Notes: generated by a model not told the origin, from the sequence alone. 64,000 nt of DNA from Cryptomeria japonica (GCF_030272615.1 NC_081414.1:232612733-232676732), one strand, 5' to 3'; shown: positions 12,076 to 24,500, counted from the stretch's first letter. Program-made: numbers and translations.

Positions 12076-12219
12076 CAAGGGAGGAGCTTCCTCCGGACAA
12101 GGCAACACTTCACACTTCATGATTCTTCTCTCCTTGATCAACTGGGGCTGCGCTGGTCCATGGAACATATCTCTGATCGGTTCTCACTGATGGACCAAGG
12201 GTGTCATAAAATGACAACA

Positions 12220-12935
12220 AGAACCAAGTAGACACTAACAATATAAGAGAACTAGGTAGAGACACATATTACCAATTTTATCTATCTATGTTTTATGTGA
12301 ATAGTTTGACCTTGTATGCTACGAGATTTTCTAAAAAGGTTTGTGTTCACTCCTTGGATTGCCTAGTCCGGATCACTTAGCCCAAGCTAGTCAACTATGA
12401 ACATTAATAGTGCTTGTATTGGCTTCTTCACAGTAATTGATGATATTATCAATGATTATATTATACGTGTTGATCCTATTGTAGATCAAGGGCAGCACTA
12501 ACCGAGGTCCCCATTTACTTGTTTTTATAATCATGTCTATGGCACAAATGTTTCTTTCACGTGACTGGTAGTAATATTTGAACCATTTCTGATACTATAT
12601 GTAATTCATGTTAATGCATGTGTAGTGGTACCTTTTGAGGTTCACCCCTAGTAGATAAAGTTTTATATTATAATTAGTCCTTAGCATGTATTTTGAATGC
12701 AGAGCTTTTTATTTTTTCAAATTTTGGGATCCACCATGCTTTTTTTATATTTGGATGTACATGTTGAGTCTCATTGACCTACTTTGGTCACTCGAGGACA
12801 TTATCTTTCTTTCCTTGTTTCTTTAAATATTTCTATAGAGCACAACAGACTTGATGATATTTGCGGCAAGTGTAAGATTTTGAATAGATGTGGTGTCATG
12901 AATTTCAAGGTCGAGGTTTATGATAATGCAAAATA
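12220..12935. other. No gene recognised
   Basis: AT-rich sequence with many stops in all frames. I see no element ends or RNA gene. Confidence 0.5.
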
Positions 12936-13078
12936 AATTCAGAATAAATGTCTGAGAGCGAACACAAATGCTAGAACTATCAGATGCTTATAAAGGAATT
13001 GGTGCGTCAAACAATTAGGATGTAAATTGCTGTAGAACAAGGGAAAACAATGATTTGAAGAAAGAATTGGTGATACAA

Positions 13079-14265
13079 AACAAGTGAAATGCAAATCATT
13101 ATAGAAAGAATAAGCAAATGTTCGAATCACACTGCTATTGTTCTAAAGAGGAGTACAATCTTTCATGCCTACATAGTTCTTAGTTCACTGTGTCCTTTGG
13201 ATGACAAATTTGTAGAGAACAATCAATGAATAATAAATACCACAAATTTTGGTTGGACAAAGTTGACATATCACATTCATAAGAGTCAAAGGTGCATTAA
13301 GAATCCCTTTGAACCCTTGGACGGTGACCATCGCTAAACTAGCATTGGCAGCCATCATTTGACATTCATCATCAACATCATGTTTAGGAGCAGTTTCAAC
13401 AGTTCATAGCTACAACCAACTTGGTATATCATTCAAATTAATTGAAATAAGATTAGGAAGCCAATAAAACTAGTAATAGTCGTGGAGGTCTGTAAGTCAA
13501 GACATTTTCCAACTACATCAATCTAGATGAACAATCTAACTTTTAAATTTAAAGCTCTGTGAAACATGTAGGAGAAAAGGGAACTTTGTAGGAAGAATGA
13601 AAGGGAGTTATGTGCACAGATTGCTATATCATCCAAAGGACAAAGTAAATTAAGAATTATGTAGGCATGAAAGATTGCACTTCTCTTTAGAACAAGAGCA
13701 GTGTGATTCAAATATTTGCTTCGTCTTTCTATATTGATTTGTATCTCACTTGTTTGGTGGCATCAATTCCTTCATTAGTATCCCAAAATCTGGGGTCTCG
13801 TGAGCAATTAAAAGTTGAATGCACCTCAGAATTTCATCTAAAGCCAAATTTGTAGAGAAGTATCAATGAATAATATATACCAAAAGCTTTCTTTGGACCA
13901 AGTTGACATGGATCTCCATAAGAGTCGAAGTTGCATTAAGAATCCTTTTGAACCCTTGGGCAACGACAATCACTAAACTAGCATTGGCAGCCACCACTTT
14001 ACATTCCTCATCAACATTATGTTTAGGAGCAGGTTCAACAATTCATGGCTACAACCAACTTGGTGTCTCATTCAAACTAACAGAAAAAAGATTAAGAAGC
14101 CAATAAAACTAGTAATAGTTGTGGAGGTCTGTAAGTAAAGACACTTTCCAACTACATCAGCCTAGATGAACAATCTAAACTAGTAAATTCAAAGGTCTCT
14201 GAAACATGGAGGAGAAAAAGGATCTTTGTAGGAAGAACGAGGGAGTTGTGTTCACAGATTGATAT
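13079..14265 (-). pseudogene. Duplicated and folded-back gene fragment, unknown protein
   Basis: A 128-bp arm at 13079-13206 is repeated in inverted orientation at 13629-13756. The 420-bp segment between them (13206-13628) is directly repeated at 13846-14265. Read on the minus strand, the copies carry short coding-like stretches, for example DECQMMAANASLAMVTVQGF and, between arm and second unit, ALDEILRCIQLLIAHETPDF, broken by stops. The family is not recognised. It looks like a gene fragment captured and rearranged rather than a functional gene. Confidence 0.5.
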
Positions 14266-14398
14266 AAAAATTGTACTAAATTTTGATGTAATTTTATTTT
14301 TGACATTAATCTAATATATATGCACCTCTGCACAGGGAAAATACAGTCCGAAAGTTTAATAATGTACTAAATGGTTTATCAATTTAAAATACTGAAAT

Positions 14399-14400
<2 letters not shown>

Positions 14401-14432
<32 letters not shown>
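14401..14432. repeat. (TA)n microsatellite
   Basis: An uninterrupted run of about 15 TA dinucleotides in AT-rich sequence. Confidence 0.95.
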
Positions 14433-14435
<3 letters not shown>

Positions 14436-15841
14436 ATAAAGATAAAGTAGTGTTTTATTAATTTAATAAATTAACTAATACGTATACTTCTAAATGTAAT
14501 AATCTCTCAGAATTTGTTTAAATCACTATCCTATATACTTAATGTTAAACACTAATGATAAACTTGTGCTGTTGTTTATTTGGGCTGCGATCCCTAACTA
14601 TTGTAAATGAAATTGAAGTCACGTCTCTTCCAAAGAAGACGCGATCCTTGTCCAACTTTAAAAGATCGCCTTGGCCTGTTTCGAGGGGTAAGAAAAAAAA
14701 AGAGAAAATAATAAGACGGTGGTCAAAAACTTACACTCGGATTTCATTCAACATCAAACCCCCGCATCAGGTATGTTACATACTCAGAACCATCATTGTA
14801 TGCGTTTGAACTACGTAATCGTTGTATCAGTTTACACTGATTGCTGTCGTTAAATCATTAACTACGGATAATCTTCGATGTGTATAGTGCATTGAAATTA
14901 ATCAATCGAAAGAATCTTTTGCATACGGGAAATAATAAAGTGTTATGGCTGTTGTGAGTTAACGTTATTTTAGTCGGATTCGTTAATAAGAAGAGTGGAT
15001 TATTTCCATGACAGGACGTGTTGCTTTATTATTCCACGATAATGAGAGAAATGTTTTATTCTGTGCTTAATATAAAAATCACGTTATTAAGTGCTTAATA
15101 AAAACTCACGTCAGTCTTCAGTGCTTAATACAGATTAATTAATTAATGGAAAAAATCTTGTAACCATTAAACGCCTATTAAATAGTAATGCGCCCTGAGA
15201 CTAGTGGATTTGCAGGGAGTGAAGTTACCCACCCAGTTTTCAGGAGGGCAAGTGACTGCTCTTGTGATTGGATCTGGTAAACCAATCTGCCCTGCCATCC
15301 ATTATTCTGGTTAAACTCAGGGAATCATGGATCTGTTTGGAGACCGATTCCCACCCAAATACGCCACCTACTGGTGAGGATGAACTAGTGGGCCAGGAGG
15401 GCAAGTGACTGCTCCTGGGTTTGGGTTTTGGCATGAGGAATCGTCCTTACCATCCACGGTTCCTTGGGATAATGCAGAGTACCGAGGAATAGATTGTTAA
15501 TTGATTTTTTGGGAATGAATTGGACACTTGAATCTATGTAATGTTTTCCTAAAACAAAAATGAATTAAGATTGGAATATGGATTTTATGAGTATAATATA
15601 AACTTATGTAATACTGTCTTTTTAATTAGACATTGGTAATTTGTGTGATCCGCTGTGCCCTTACATGATTTATGCTTTCTATTATGTAATCTTGTATTAG
15701 TGGTCTATTCTAGTTTCTGATTGTCTCTTCATTTTCTATCAGGCAAACCCTTCAATAGTTGTAATTTAACAAGGGGACATTACAAAATTTGACCTTAAAG
15801 GTGCATTAAACTTTTTATCACTCATAAGACCTTAGGTTTTG
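14433..15841. other. No gene called; one short direct repeat
   Basis: CAGGAGGGCAAGTGACTGCT is present at 15241-15260 and again at 15394-15413. A splice-acceptor-like GTGGATTTGCAG precedes the first copy, so a plus-strand exon is conceivable, but the frames are short and not recognisable. The last bases (GGATG, 15842-15846) are the target duplication of E3. Confidence 0.4.
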
Positions 15842-15846
15842 GGATG

Positions 15847-16050
15847 TGTTGATGTGTATTTTGTACACAATCATACATAGAATAAAATACCCAAGGGTAC
15901 CTTATCCTCTCTTGAATAAAGCCTCTGATTGCTGAAGATATCGCAAAAAAGGATCAATCAGGGTGACTCCAATGTTCTTTTATGTAGGGTCTCTACGTGT
16001 GGATAAGCACCAGTGGTCGTTGTGAATGCTGTTTCATCAAGGGGCCTTAC
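15847..16050 (-). other. E3 3' end: donor and terminal hairpin
   Basis: On the minus strand GACGTAAGGCCCC (16052-16040) matches the conserved donor of E0, E1 and E5. Then GGATAAGGTACCC faces GGGTATTTTATTC, which pairs fully in RNA if G-U pairs are allowed. The end is CATCAACA. Confidence 0.6.
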
Positions 16051-16703
16051 GTCCTCCAAGTTGTAGGAACAGAAATTTCCTAAAACTAACAAGTTCTTCA
16101 AAAAGATCAAAAGGTAGAGTTTGCAAGGGATAAATTCTAATCTAATCCTATGAATGACCTAATGTAGGCTAGACTTGGCAAGATTCTACCAATTTCAATA
16201 TTGCCATGAAATAAGAACCCAACTGAAATTGATGCGATCTTCTAAGGTAACAAATGATTTTTCAATTCATCAAGGATCATGGACACTACCACAAAGGCAC
16301 ATATCCAAAGCTCAATGACGATTGAAGGTTTAAGTAATTCAAGTATCTCCAGTTGACCACGCAAGGCGTTCCTACAATCAGTAAGAAGCTAGTGGTTTGG
16401 AACGTGAATCTCACCAAAATCAAGCCCAACACTTAGTCCTTCAAACTTAAATGCTACTTCGACTGAGAATGATTCAAGAAAGTAAACAACCATGAAGATA
16501 GCCACAAGAATTGCAATAAAACACCATAACTTCAATATTTTATTGATCTCAAAGCCAAAATAGACAACAATTGCTTGAAATTCCTTCTTCAATGCTCAAT
16601 CTTTCTACAAAATAACTTTTTTCTCTCCAAAACTCTAAACTTCTAACTATCTCTTATTTTCTAATCTTCTAATCTCTAATAACAAAATGAAAATGAGTGA
16701 GGG

Positions 16704-16793
16704 TATATATAGCATCCTCAATTACAATGAACGGCCCAGATCAAAAGAAGATCAATTGGTGAGATTTTGACACCTAAACCCTAATTAGGGTTT
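16704..16793 (-). promoter_or_regulatory. E3 promoter module
   Basis: AAACCCTAATTAGGGTTT at 16776-16793 and, downstream on the minus strand, CTGGGCCGTTCATTGTAA and TATATATA (16711-16704). It is 858 bp from the element's 3' end. Confidence 0.65.
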
Positions 16794-16904
16794 TATTACA
16801 AAAGTTCCCTTTTTATTGCACAACATTAAATGCATAGCCAAATATTTAATTTGGCACAAAAATCTAGGAAACATAGACCAATGACAGTTAAGGTGCCATG
16901 TCAT

Positions 16905-19900
16905 CTATAACAACCTCTCTTCTAGAACCTTATTCCCTTTCCAATGCTCCTTTTTAGCATATGCAATGAATCTGGACACGATTCCCTCAATCTCAGCAAT
17001 AGGAATCTCAGGAAGATTCCTCATTCGTTCCTCCAAGTGAATAATTTGATCAAAGGCCTTGAGAAGAGCTGCGTCCCATTCAGGTTCGAATTCTTTAATT
17101 TTCTCAATCAGGAGCATAGTAGCAAACATTTGATCTCTTTGCTCATCTGTAATCACATTCTCATCCTTGCAAAGATGGCTTTGACCCTTTCTTCTAATTC
17201 TTGAAGATCCACATCTGTCTCAACTTCGATCCTTCTGCCAAGAATAGTACATAAAACCCCAAACACCTTGTCCTGGATTGGATGGATGACCTCCTCTACT
17301 TGATTGCATTTGGTGCTGGTGTCCTCGAAGAGAACTTCCTTCATCTAGAGTAAAGTAGACCACTGGAGTAAATTATGAGCTCCTCCATCCATTATCTTTT
17401 CTTGTGCTAAGATCTTTCTTGGTGTTTGCCTGATTACTTGAAGAATAGGAATGATAACATCTTTAGTATGAGCACAGGCGGCTACTGTTATCATTAGGTT
17501 GTGGATGATCTCAAGGACCTGGATAGCCCGATGAATGGTCTGCATCATTCTTGTTGCAAACTCAATAGCAACTGTATGGGATTTGTCAATCCAAGAGCTC
17601 ATAAGTTGGACCAAGCTCTTAACTTTCTCTGCTTCACCAACTGATTCAAGGGGAAGTGCTTGCACAGGAGATACTGCTGGATCCTGACGTCCCAAAGGCT
17701 GACTGAGGTGACTAAAGTAGTCTCTCCAAGCACTGACCTCTCTCTCAAGTTTTCTATTCTTTTCCATTTCTTCCTTAAGTTTATCTTTAAGCGCCTCAAA
17801 TGAATCAGTTGCCTCATCCAATGCCTGCTCGGTGGTGAGTGGACCAAGCTCAACGGTTTCTACATCATACTCTTCTGCAAGGATCTCACCTTCGTACTTG
17901 TCCACTGCCGGTGTAGCTATCTGCAACTTCCTGGACCCTGTTTCATCTTTGATCATCTTGGACATTTTGGTGGCCTTCTTCTTTTCTGTTACTCCCTGAG
18001 AATCTCCAACAAGGCTATCTAAATCAATCACATTATCTTCGTCCTCGATCACAATCACCCTTGTTAATCTCTCCTTCAACCAATCTGGAATGGCGGACCT
18101 TGTCTCTCTAACTTGTATTTCTTTAGGTAGTGGCTCTTCTTTCCGGAGAGGAGATGTTGCTTCATCATCATCCTTGTCTTCATGTCGTTCATTGACCTGG
18201 GGAGATTGACTTGATGAACGTTGAGATGCCTGTCCCTCTTCAGGTTTATCATTCTGAACCATTGACTCCATAGATTCCTCAAGTTCAAGTGTCCTCTTCT
18301 CTTGTCAAGATGTGCCGGATGAGTGATCTCGATTGGCCTCTTGCTTCTTCTTGGAAGATTCTCTTTTCTCAGGTCTTTCCTTCCTCTTCGCACCTCTATG
18401 ATGAGGATTGCCTTCACTTACGCTTCTGGGGTGAGGATTGCCTTCGCTTGTGCTTCTAGGATGAGGATGGCCCTCACTTACGCTTGCTCCTTCTGCCGAC
18501 CTTTCCTCCAAAGTAAAAGTCATTGATATATTTTGCTCTCTCAACTTTTGATGTTGCACATCAACCCATCTGCGAGTACAGGACAAAACTAGAGCCATCA
18601 AAGTCTTAAGTCCACAACCTCAGGCTCATTCCAATCTATCTTTACTGCCTTGTCCTCTCTATCATAAGAGGATTGGAGGTGCCTGCCACTGTCCTGAGCT
18701 TGATCGGCCACTCTGTAAACTTTGCATTTCCTGATGAAATCCAAAGGCAATCTGGAATGCATCTTTCTTTTCACCTCTAAATCATCTGAGAGATTCATCC
18801 AAAAGTCCTCTACCTGACATTCATGCTTGTATTTTCTACCAACTGTCTCTTCTATATACCCATAAGGATCAAAATTCTCCCTCAATGAAAAGAATGAAAA
18901 TGAATATAAGGCCAACTCCCTTTCTGCATCATCTAAAGCCGGGACATTAGGACATACCTCAACTGAATTTCCTAGTATGATAGGTACAAGAATCCCATTT
19001 CCATGCCTGTGTCTGAATGTCTTCGCATAAGCTGCCAACTGCCTAGTCACCTCAAGTAGTACTATTCTGTCTGTCGGATATCTTGGCAACATATATGGAG
19101 GTGAAGGACACCCACGAACTCTAATATATGTAAACTTCTGGAATTGGATAAACCAAGCACCATACCTCTTTACAAGTTCTTGTGCCTCCTGAGATAGCCG
19201 ATTATGAATCCCGCCTTGTAGTGTCCTGGTGATGTTCATTGTGAAAGTATCATTGACTAACTTGTAATTACTCCCAGGTGGATGATGCAAATGAACATAA
19301 GATTCACAAACTCTGACTTCTCCAGGTCTTCTTCCAATCGATCCTCTGTGAGGTAGTCCTGCATATTCAAAACTCCTGATCAAGGCATATATGATGTATG
19401 AACTCATGTGAAATGACTTGGTAGCCTTCAATCTTCTCAACTGCACGTCCAAGCAATGGCTAATAATTCTAGCCCAAAGAATTGTTCCTTTTCCTTGAAC
19501 TATCACTTGGATGAAGAAAAACATCCACTTCTCAAAATAGAAGGCTTGAGGAGCCCCTGTAACTCGATTGAGTAAGGTTATCAAATCTCTGTACTCCTCC
19601 TGGAAGTCGATCCTATGTGGTGTGTTGGGAATCTTGCTCAGGCGAGGACGACTTTTGAGTAACCAATTCTTGTTGATGATGCTCAAGCAAGTATCTGGAT
19701 CATCTTCGTACATGGATCTAGCTCCTTCCAAGCTTTTGTAAATCATGTCCTTATGTTCTGGCAGATGAAGAGCTTCACTGATAGCCTCATCTGAAAGATA
19801 AGCCAACGTGTTTCCTTCCTTGGACACGATCGATCTTGACTGTGGGTCATAATGGCGAGCACACTCGATCATCAGCTCATGGCACTGGATTGCAGGAGGG

Positions 19901-20127
19901 AAGCCGGCCGCCTTGATAATGCCACTCTCAATTATTCTCCTTGCGACAGGTGATGGCTTTCCAATGTAAGGGACCTCTCGAATTTTCTTCACACTGAAGT
20001 TTCCCAAGTTGGTATCTCCAATGTTGCTCCATTTTGACACGATCTTGGTCTCCATTTCTTCATTCCTTTGATCTTCCTTCATGAGGGCTGGACGGCTGGT
20101 GGATGCTCCTGGCTTTGGGGTCGCCAT
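16905..20127 (-). pseudogene. E3 copy of the unknown ~1,070-codon element gene
   Basis: The start is ATG at 20127, eight bases after an acceptor (GTTGTGTAG, AG at 20137-20136). The first ~510 codons are open. Visible blocks: KWSNIGDTNL; SGIIKAAGFPPAIQCHEL then ECARHYDP; FMSSY-type block; AWFIQFQKFTYIRVRG; LPRYPTDRIVLLEVTRQL; VEDFWMN; VADQ. Next comes a linker with repeated SEGNPHPRS and KRKE-rich basic clusters, then IPDWLKERL, RKLQIATPAVDKYEGEI and a long coiled-coil-like region. Damage: frameshift near 18.6 kb, TGA at 18305-18307, TAG at 17345-17347 (E4 has Gln there) and a frameshift near 17.15 kb. The basic linker and coiled coil suggest a nuclear or nucleic-acid-binding, self-associating protein, but that is only inference. 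Confidence 0.85.
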
Positions 20128-20919
20128 CTTGACACCTACACAACATTTCATAATGAGCAATATACCTTGGAACGTAAAAATATAGATTAAGTTTAAGCTT
20201 TAAATTTAGGAAACTTCATGATAAATCTTTGAATTATCATTTCCTAAATATGACGATTATGCAATTGGAAATTCAAAATTTCAAAATTTCAAAATTAGGC
20301 TAGGAAGATCTTCACCATACCCTTCTTGGAGAACTAGCTCTAAAAAAGATGCAAAAATTAAGAGATTTGCTAGGCAAAATGAATATCGAAGTCCTCAATG
20401 TGAGCTTCCTCTAGCAATTTCGCCACCTTGTGGGTCTTCAACGCTTTGAGGAAAATTCGCTCCTCCTCTAACCTCCAACAAAGTTCGCCCTCCTTCTTGG
20501 ATGAGATTTCGCTCCTTTTATTGCTTCTCCAAATCGCACATAAACAATGATTAAATGATGGATCAAAATGTTTCACAATACCTTCCTTATATAGGCGCTC
20601 ACCATTATACTCTCCCATAGGCCGACTTGGTGGAAATGAAGCAAATAATAAACAAAATTAAACAAAAAGGAGGCCGACCTTTATAAAATATTTAAAATAA
20701 AACCCCAAGCGCTCCTTTCATTTAATAATTTAATTAATTAATTAAATGCCTTTGCAATTAAATTTCAATTTTTTAAAAGGCTAAAATTAATTATTAAATA
20801 CCATGCGCACTTATTAAATGTCAATTTAATTTCAAAATGTTTCAAGGTTTTATCGAACTTGGCATTTAATGCAATTTGAATGATATTGGCGCCCAAGCAT
20901 GAAAACAGTAGATATTAAC

Positions 20920-23015
20920 AAGATCGCTCTGGTCCCTTGGAGAGGGACAGGAGCGCCCCTTCATTTTGGCCTTGTATCTCTCGCCTCTTCTGTTCAAAGT
21001 CTCATCTTGGATGTCCAAAATAGCATTCTTGCTTGGCATTTGGGGTTTAATTTATTTCATCTTTGGAAGGAACTTGTTTTAAAGCAATTTCGCCCTGGTC
21101 CTTGACTGAAGGACAGGAGCGATTTTATTCTAGACCTCATACTTCTTGCCTTTTACGTTCGAAATTTCTTCCTTTACGTCCAAAATGGGGTTTTCATTCG
21201 TGACTTTGAGTTTGATCTATTCAATTTTTGAATGAATGCTCTTTAGAACCACTTTCGCCCTGGTCCCTTGGTGAGGGACAGGAGCGATTTCATCTTTTTG
21301 TCCTTGATCCTCGTTTTCCAAATTGTCAATTTATGATGTGAGGTAATCAATGATCTCTATTGTCCGCTTAATGCATGTTTAATTCGCCCTCTCAAGACAA
21401 AACGAGCCCTTCTAAGGATTTTCGCCCTGGTCCTCCAGTGAAGGACAGGAGCGAATTTTATATTTGAGCCAAAAATTGTCAATTCTTGTGGATGTTTCCT
21501 TGTCCATCGTTTTCCAAAAGGCGTTTCTCATTTCGTAAAACCTTGCCTTGGCGTGATTCTGGAGGGAGATGCTTGATTTTATAGAAATCGCCCTGGTCCT
21601 CCAGTGAAGGACAGGAGCGAAATTTAGTCCATGGCGCAAATCCTCAATCATATTGATATCAAATTGTCTTCAAGGCGTAAAATGTTATTGCTTACTCCAT
21701 CCTGAATGTTTGAAATGAAAGTAGCACTCCAAAATGTTAGGCAATAAGGCGAATTTGAAGATTTCGCTCTGGTCCCTGGGTGAGGGACAGGAGCGCCTTA
21801 GCCAATTTCATCAAATGCTTGTGGTCTTTGCAACTTCGTTTTTCTTTGAGGCATTCCAAATATCATTGCCATCATGTGTCTAGGCTCGGACTTGTCCAAA
21901 TCTGGAGAGGGAGTCTTGACAATCTATATTTCGCCTTGGTCCCTTGGAGAGGGACAAGAGCGTTTTTGCAATTATAAGTTCAATCATTTTTTTGCTAACT
22001 TTCAAAACTCTCTTCAATGGATTCATTATGCTTTCCTTCACTCATCTCCAACATGAAATTCGTTTTAACTTTGCGGGAAATTTGCCTTATGAGGAAATCG
22101 CTCTGGTCCCTTGGAGAGGGACAGGAGCGCCTTGGCCATTATGGGCTCACTTTGCGTTTTGCAACCTTCAAAATTATCTTCAAATGGAGTGACTATGCCC
22201 TCTTTCCTTTATATCAATCTTGAAATTCGCTTTACTTTGGCCAAAAACATGTCTTGAGGGAAAATCGCTCTGGTCCCTGGGAGAGGGACAGGAGCTACCT
22301 TTGAAATTCGCTCTGGTCCCTTGGTCAAGGACAGGAGCGCCTTAGCCACTTTGGGTTGATTTTCAACTTCGTAGACGGCTCAAGTTATATTCAATGAACA
22401 AAGCATTCTTCTCCTGACCCTCTCAAATCACGAAATTATTTAAATTTTGCAAGGATTGGGCAAACTTGGCATTCAAGCTCCGGTCCTTCAGTGAGGGATA
22501 GGAGCGATCCTTGTCATTTTAGCATATTTCCTTGTTAGTTGGTCGCTCAAATTATATTCAATGGACAAAACGTGTCCTCCTTGACCTCTTCCAATCAAAA
22601 AAATGTCTTGGCCCTGCAAGGACGGTGCAACTTTGAAAAACAAGCTCCGGTCCCTCAGTGAGGGACAGGAGCGATTTTGTCCTGTTAAGCCCAAAACTCA
22701 ATCTTTCGTTGCCAACGACGAAGTCCGGATACTCCTTTATGCTCATTTCATCTTTCATTGCGTCCTTGATGCTCCATTTCGATCAACCAAGGCCCAAAAT
22801 GACCTAAGAAAACCATTTCGCCCTGGTCCTTCAGTGAAGGACAGGAGCGATTTGGTCTTAAACTTTAAAAAACTTGTCATTTTGAGTCTTCAAAATCTTC
22901 AATTCACGTTCGATCATATCCCCTGGCGATCCTGCACAAAACAATTTAAACAAGTCAATAACCAATATGCACAAAATATCATTTTCGCCCTGGTCCCTGG
23001 GTGAGGGACAGGAGC
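20920..23015 (-). repeat. Array of 14 hairpin motifs spaced ~165 bp (E3)
   Basis: A 35-40-bp core occurs near 20926, 21091, 21250, 21423, 21590, 21765, 21931, 22099, 22265, 22310, 22477, 22642, 22818 and 22985. On the plus strand it reads CGCCCTGGTCCCT-loop-AGGGACAGGAGCG, an imperfect palindrome. Stem changes are paired: GTCCCT goes with AGGGAC and GTCCTT with AAGGAC. Spacers of about 120-130 bp are diverged and AT-rich. Confidence 0.9.
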
Positions 23016-23444
23016 GATTTCACCTCTGTAGGCCAAAATATCCACTTTTTTGGTCTTCAATCACTTGACAAGGCAAAATTAGGTCATCTCCAAGGCCAGG
23101 GGCAAGTTAGTAAACCTTCAAAAATTTGGTCAAAATTCACCCGGACAAAATTGCATAATTCAATCATTGAAATGCTAACACTTAATCATAACTTGAATGT
23201 GCCTTCAAAATTTTAACTGGACCCATCCTGAGACAAACTTGTCCTCCTGGTAGGCTCATCCTATTTCAAAATTGCAATCAATGCGAGGGTGCTTAAAAAA
23301 AACTTTCAAAATTGGACTGGACTTTGGCTTGAAAATATCAAAGGAAACCCTAAGGCTTAACCCTAATCCAGACGACTCACTCATTTAATTCAAAACCCTA
23401 AAGCAGAGAGAAGAACAGGCAAAACAAAAGCAAAAAAGAGGGGG

Positions 23445-23484
23445 TCCCCATTTTAATGGGGCGATGTGTGAAATGGTCACAACA
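23445..23484 (-). other. E3 5' terminal hairpins
   Basis: On the minus strand TGTGA pairs with TCACA within the first 20 bases, then GCCCCATT pairs with AATGGGG. Equivalent to the 5' ends of E1 and E4. Confidence 0.65.
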
Positions 23485-23489
23485 GGATG

Positions 23490-24500
23490 GAATTCAAGAT
23501 ATACCAGATCAAGACCATAATCTTCTACATTGAAGAAGCTCTTGTTACCATTTTTGCAAGGTTTGCAGAACTCTAGTCAAGCCCATATTCAGCGGACATT
23601 TATTTGTATTATCTACAATATAAGCATTTCATCCAAGAGAACAGTCCCACGTGCAAGGATTTTACATGAATTTGAACTCACCCTTGTGTTAGTCATATTT
23701 CATGTGGAGATTATCTTTTACAAGCTTTGCCACATGGAAAATACACTAGCTAAGTGGATTATATATTACTTTTCATCCATTACTCTGAAGGACCTCCATT
23801 CCACCATTGCTCAGAAATTGTTTGTCATGTATTTCAAACACACCAAAATGGAAATCTTGACAAATTCATAAGCAAAGGTTAATATCACAAGAACAGAAAT
23901 ATTGTTCTATTTTCAAATATAAAATGGAAATCCATTATTGTGCATCTTGTGCTATAATTTTTTGTTAGAATGCTTATCAAAGAACACTAATGTTTATACA
24001 AACTTTTGAACAAAATCAGCCAATAACCCATAACCTTATGAGATTTCCCATATGTCCTTTGGCTGACAGCTGAACATTAATTCTGGATAACTAGCAATGC
24101 AGTGAACTACAACAAATGCTAACTACGAATCTCCCACAATTCTATTTGCCAAGCTTGGAACTTATTTTCTGTTGTTGAAGCCCACGACCTCTTGTTGGCA
24201 TTCCAAACTGCCCACAAATTTGGTCTGCAACTCCTATAGAAGCTCATGACTTGTAAATGGCAGCAGATGTTAATGGTGGAAATCCCCTCGAAATCACACC
24301 TTTAATGTTTCTACGCATAGATTAGGGCCACAATAGGATTAAAAACAGATTTTGCCCTAAATATGGGCGGTTATAGTGATGGCAGGTGCTTAAAACCCTA
24401 TTCAAAAGGCTGTGACTACTTAAATTTTAGAAGTTCGAGTGTTTTCATACAAATTAAAGCAAGCTTTAAAATTCTAAGGATTGTGTCAATCTTCTTGGTT
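23490..24500. other. No gene recognised
   Basis: Sequence between E3 and the LINE. The first bases continue the flank found left of 15842. No supported coding region or repeat. Confidence 0.5.

Larger units (their letters stand above)
10400..12219 (-). mobile_element. E2, gene-less relative of the E family (left end uncertain)
   Basis: On the minus strand it begins TGTTGTCATTTTATGACA at 12219, a TGTTG end with a perfect TGTCAT/ATGACA hairpin as in the other copies. A hairpin-repeat array follows (12.08-11.56 kb) and then CTATATAAGGTTG (11215-11203), identical over 13 bases to the E1 TATA region and followed by the same CCTCATT-type sequence. There is no long gene between array and promoter. 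The 3' end should lie near 10.4 kb by analogy, but I cannot find a clear TGTTG with an AGAAC duplication, so the left limit is a guess. Confidence 0.5.
15847..23484 (-). mobile_element. E3, complete 7.6-kb TGTTG...CAACA element
   Basis: Read on the minus strand it starts TGTTGTGACCATTTCACA (23484 downward) and ends ACATCAACA at 15847. The perfect 5-bp duplication GGATG lies at 15842-15846 and 23485-23489. The order is terminal hairpins, a 14-unit hairpin array, acceptor, the unknown gene, promoter module, GTAAGG donor (16050-16045) and 3' hairpin. There is no internal copy of either end. It has the best-preserved N-terminal half of the gene in the window. Confidence 0.92.

Noticed and set aside
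15186-15275. Plus-strand exon after GTGGATTTGCAG
   Set aside because: The frame (SGGQVTALVIGSGKP) is short, is followed by stops and matches no family I know; kept only as a note.
20920-23015. CRISPR-like array (14 repeats with spacers)
   Set aside because: Spacing of ~165 bp, palindromic diverged cores and a plant retroelement setting; no cas genes.
15847-23484. Helitron or CACTA element, because of the hairpin near the 3' end
   Set aside because: Helitrons make no target duplication and end CTRR; CACTA elements have 3-bp duplications and CACTA ends. Here the duplication is 5 bp with TG...CA ends.
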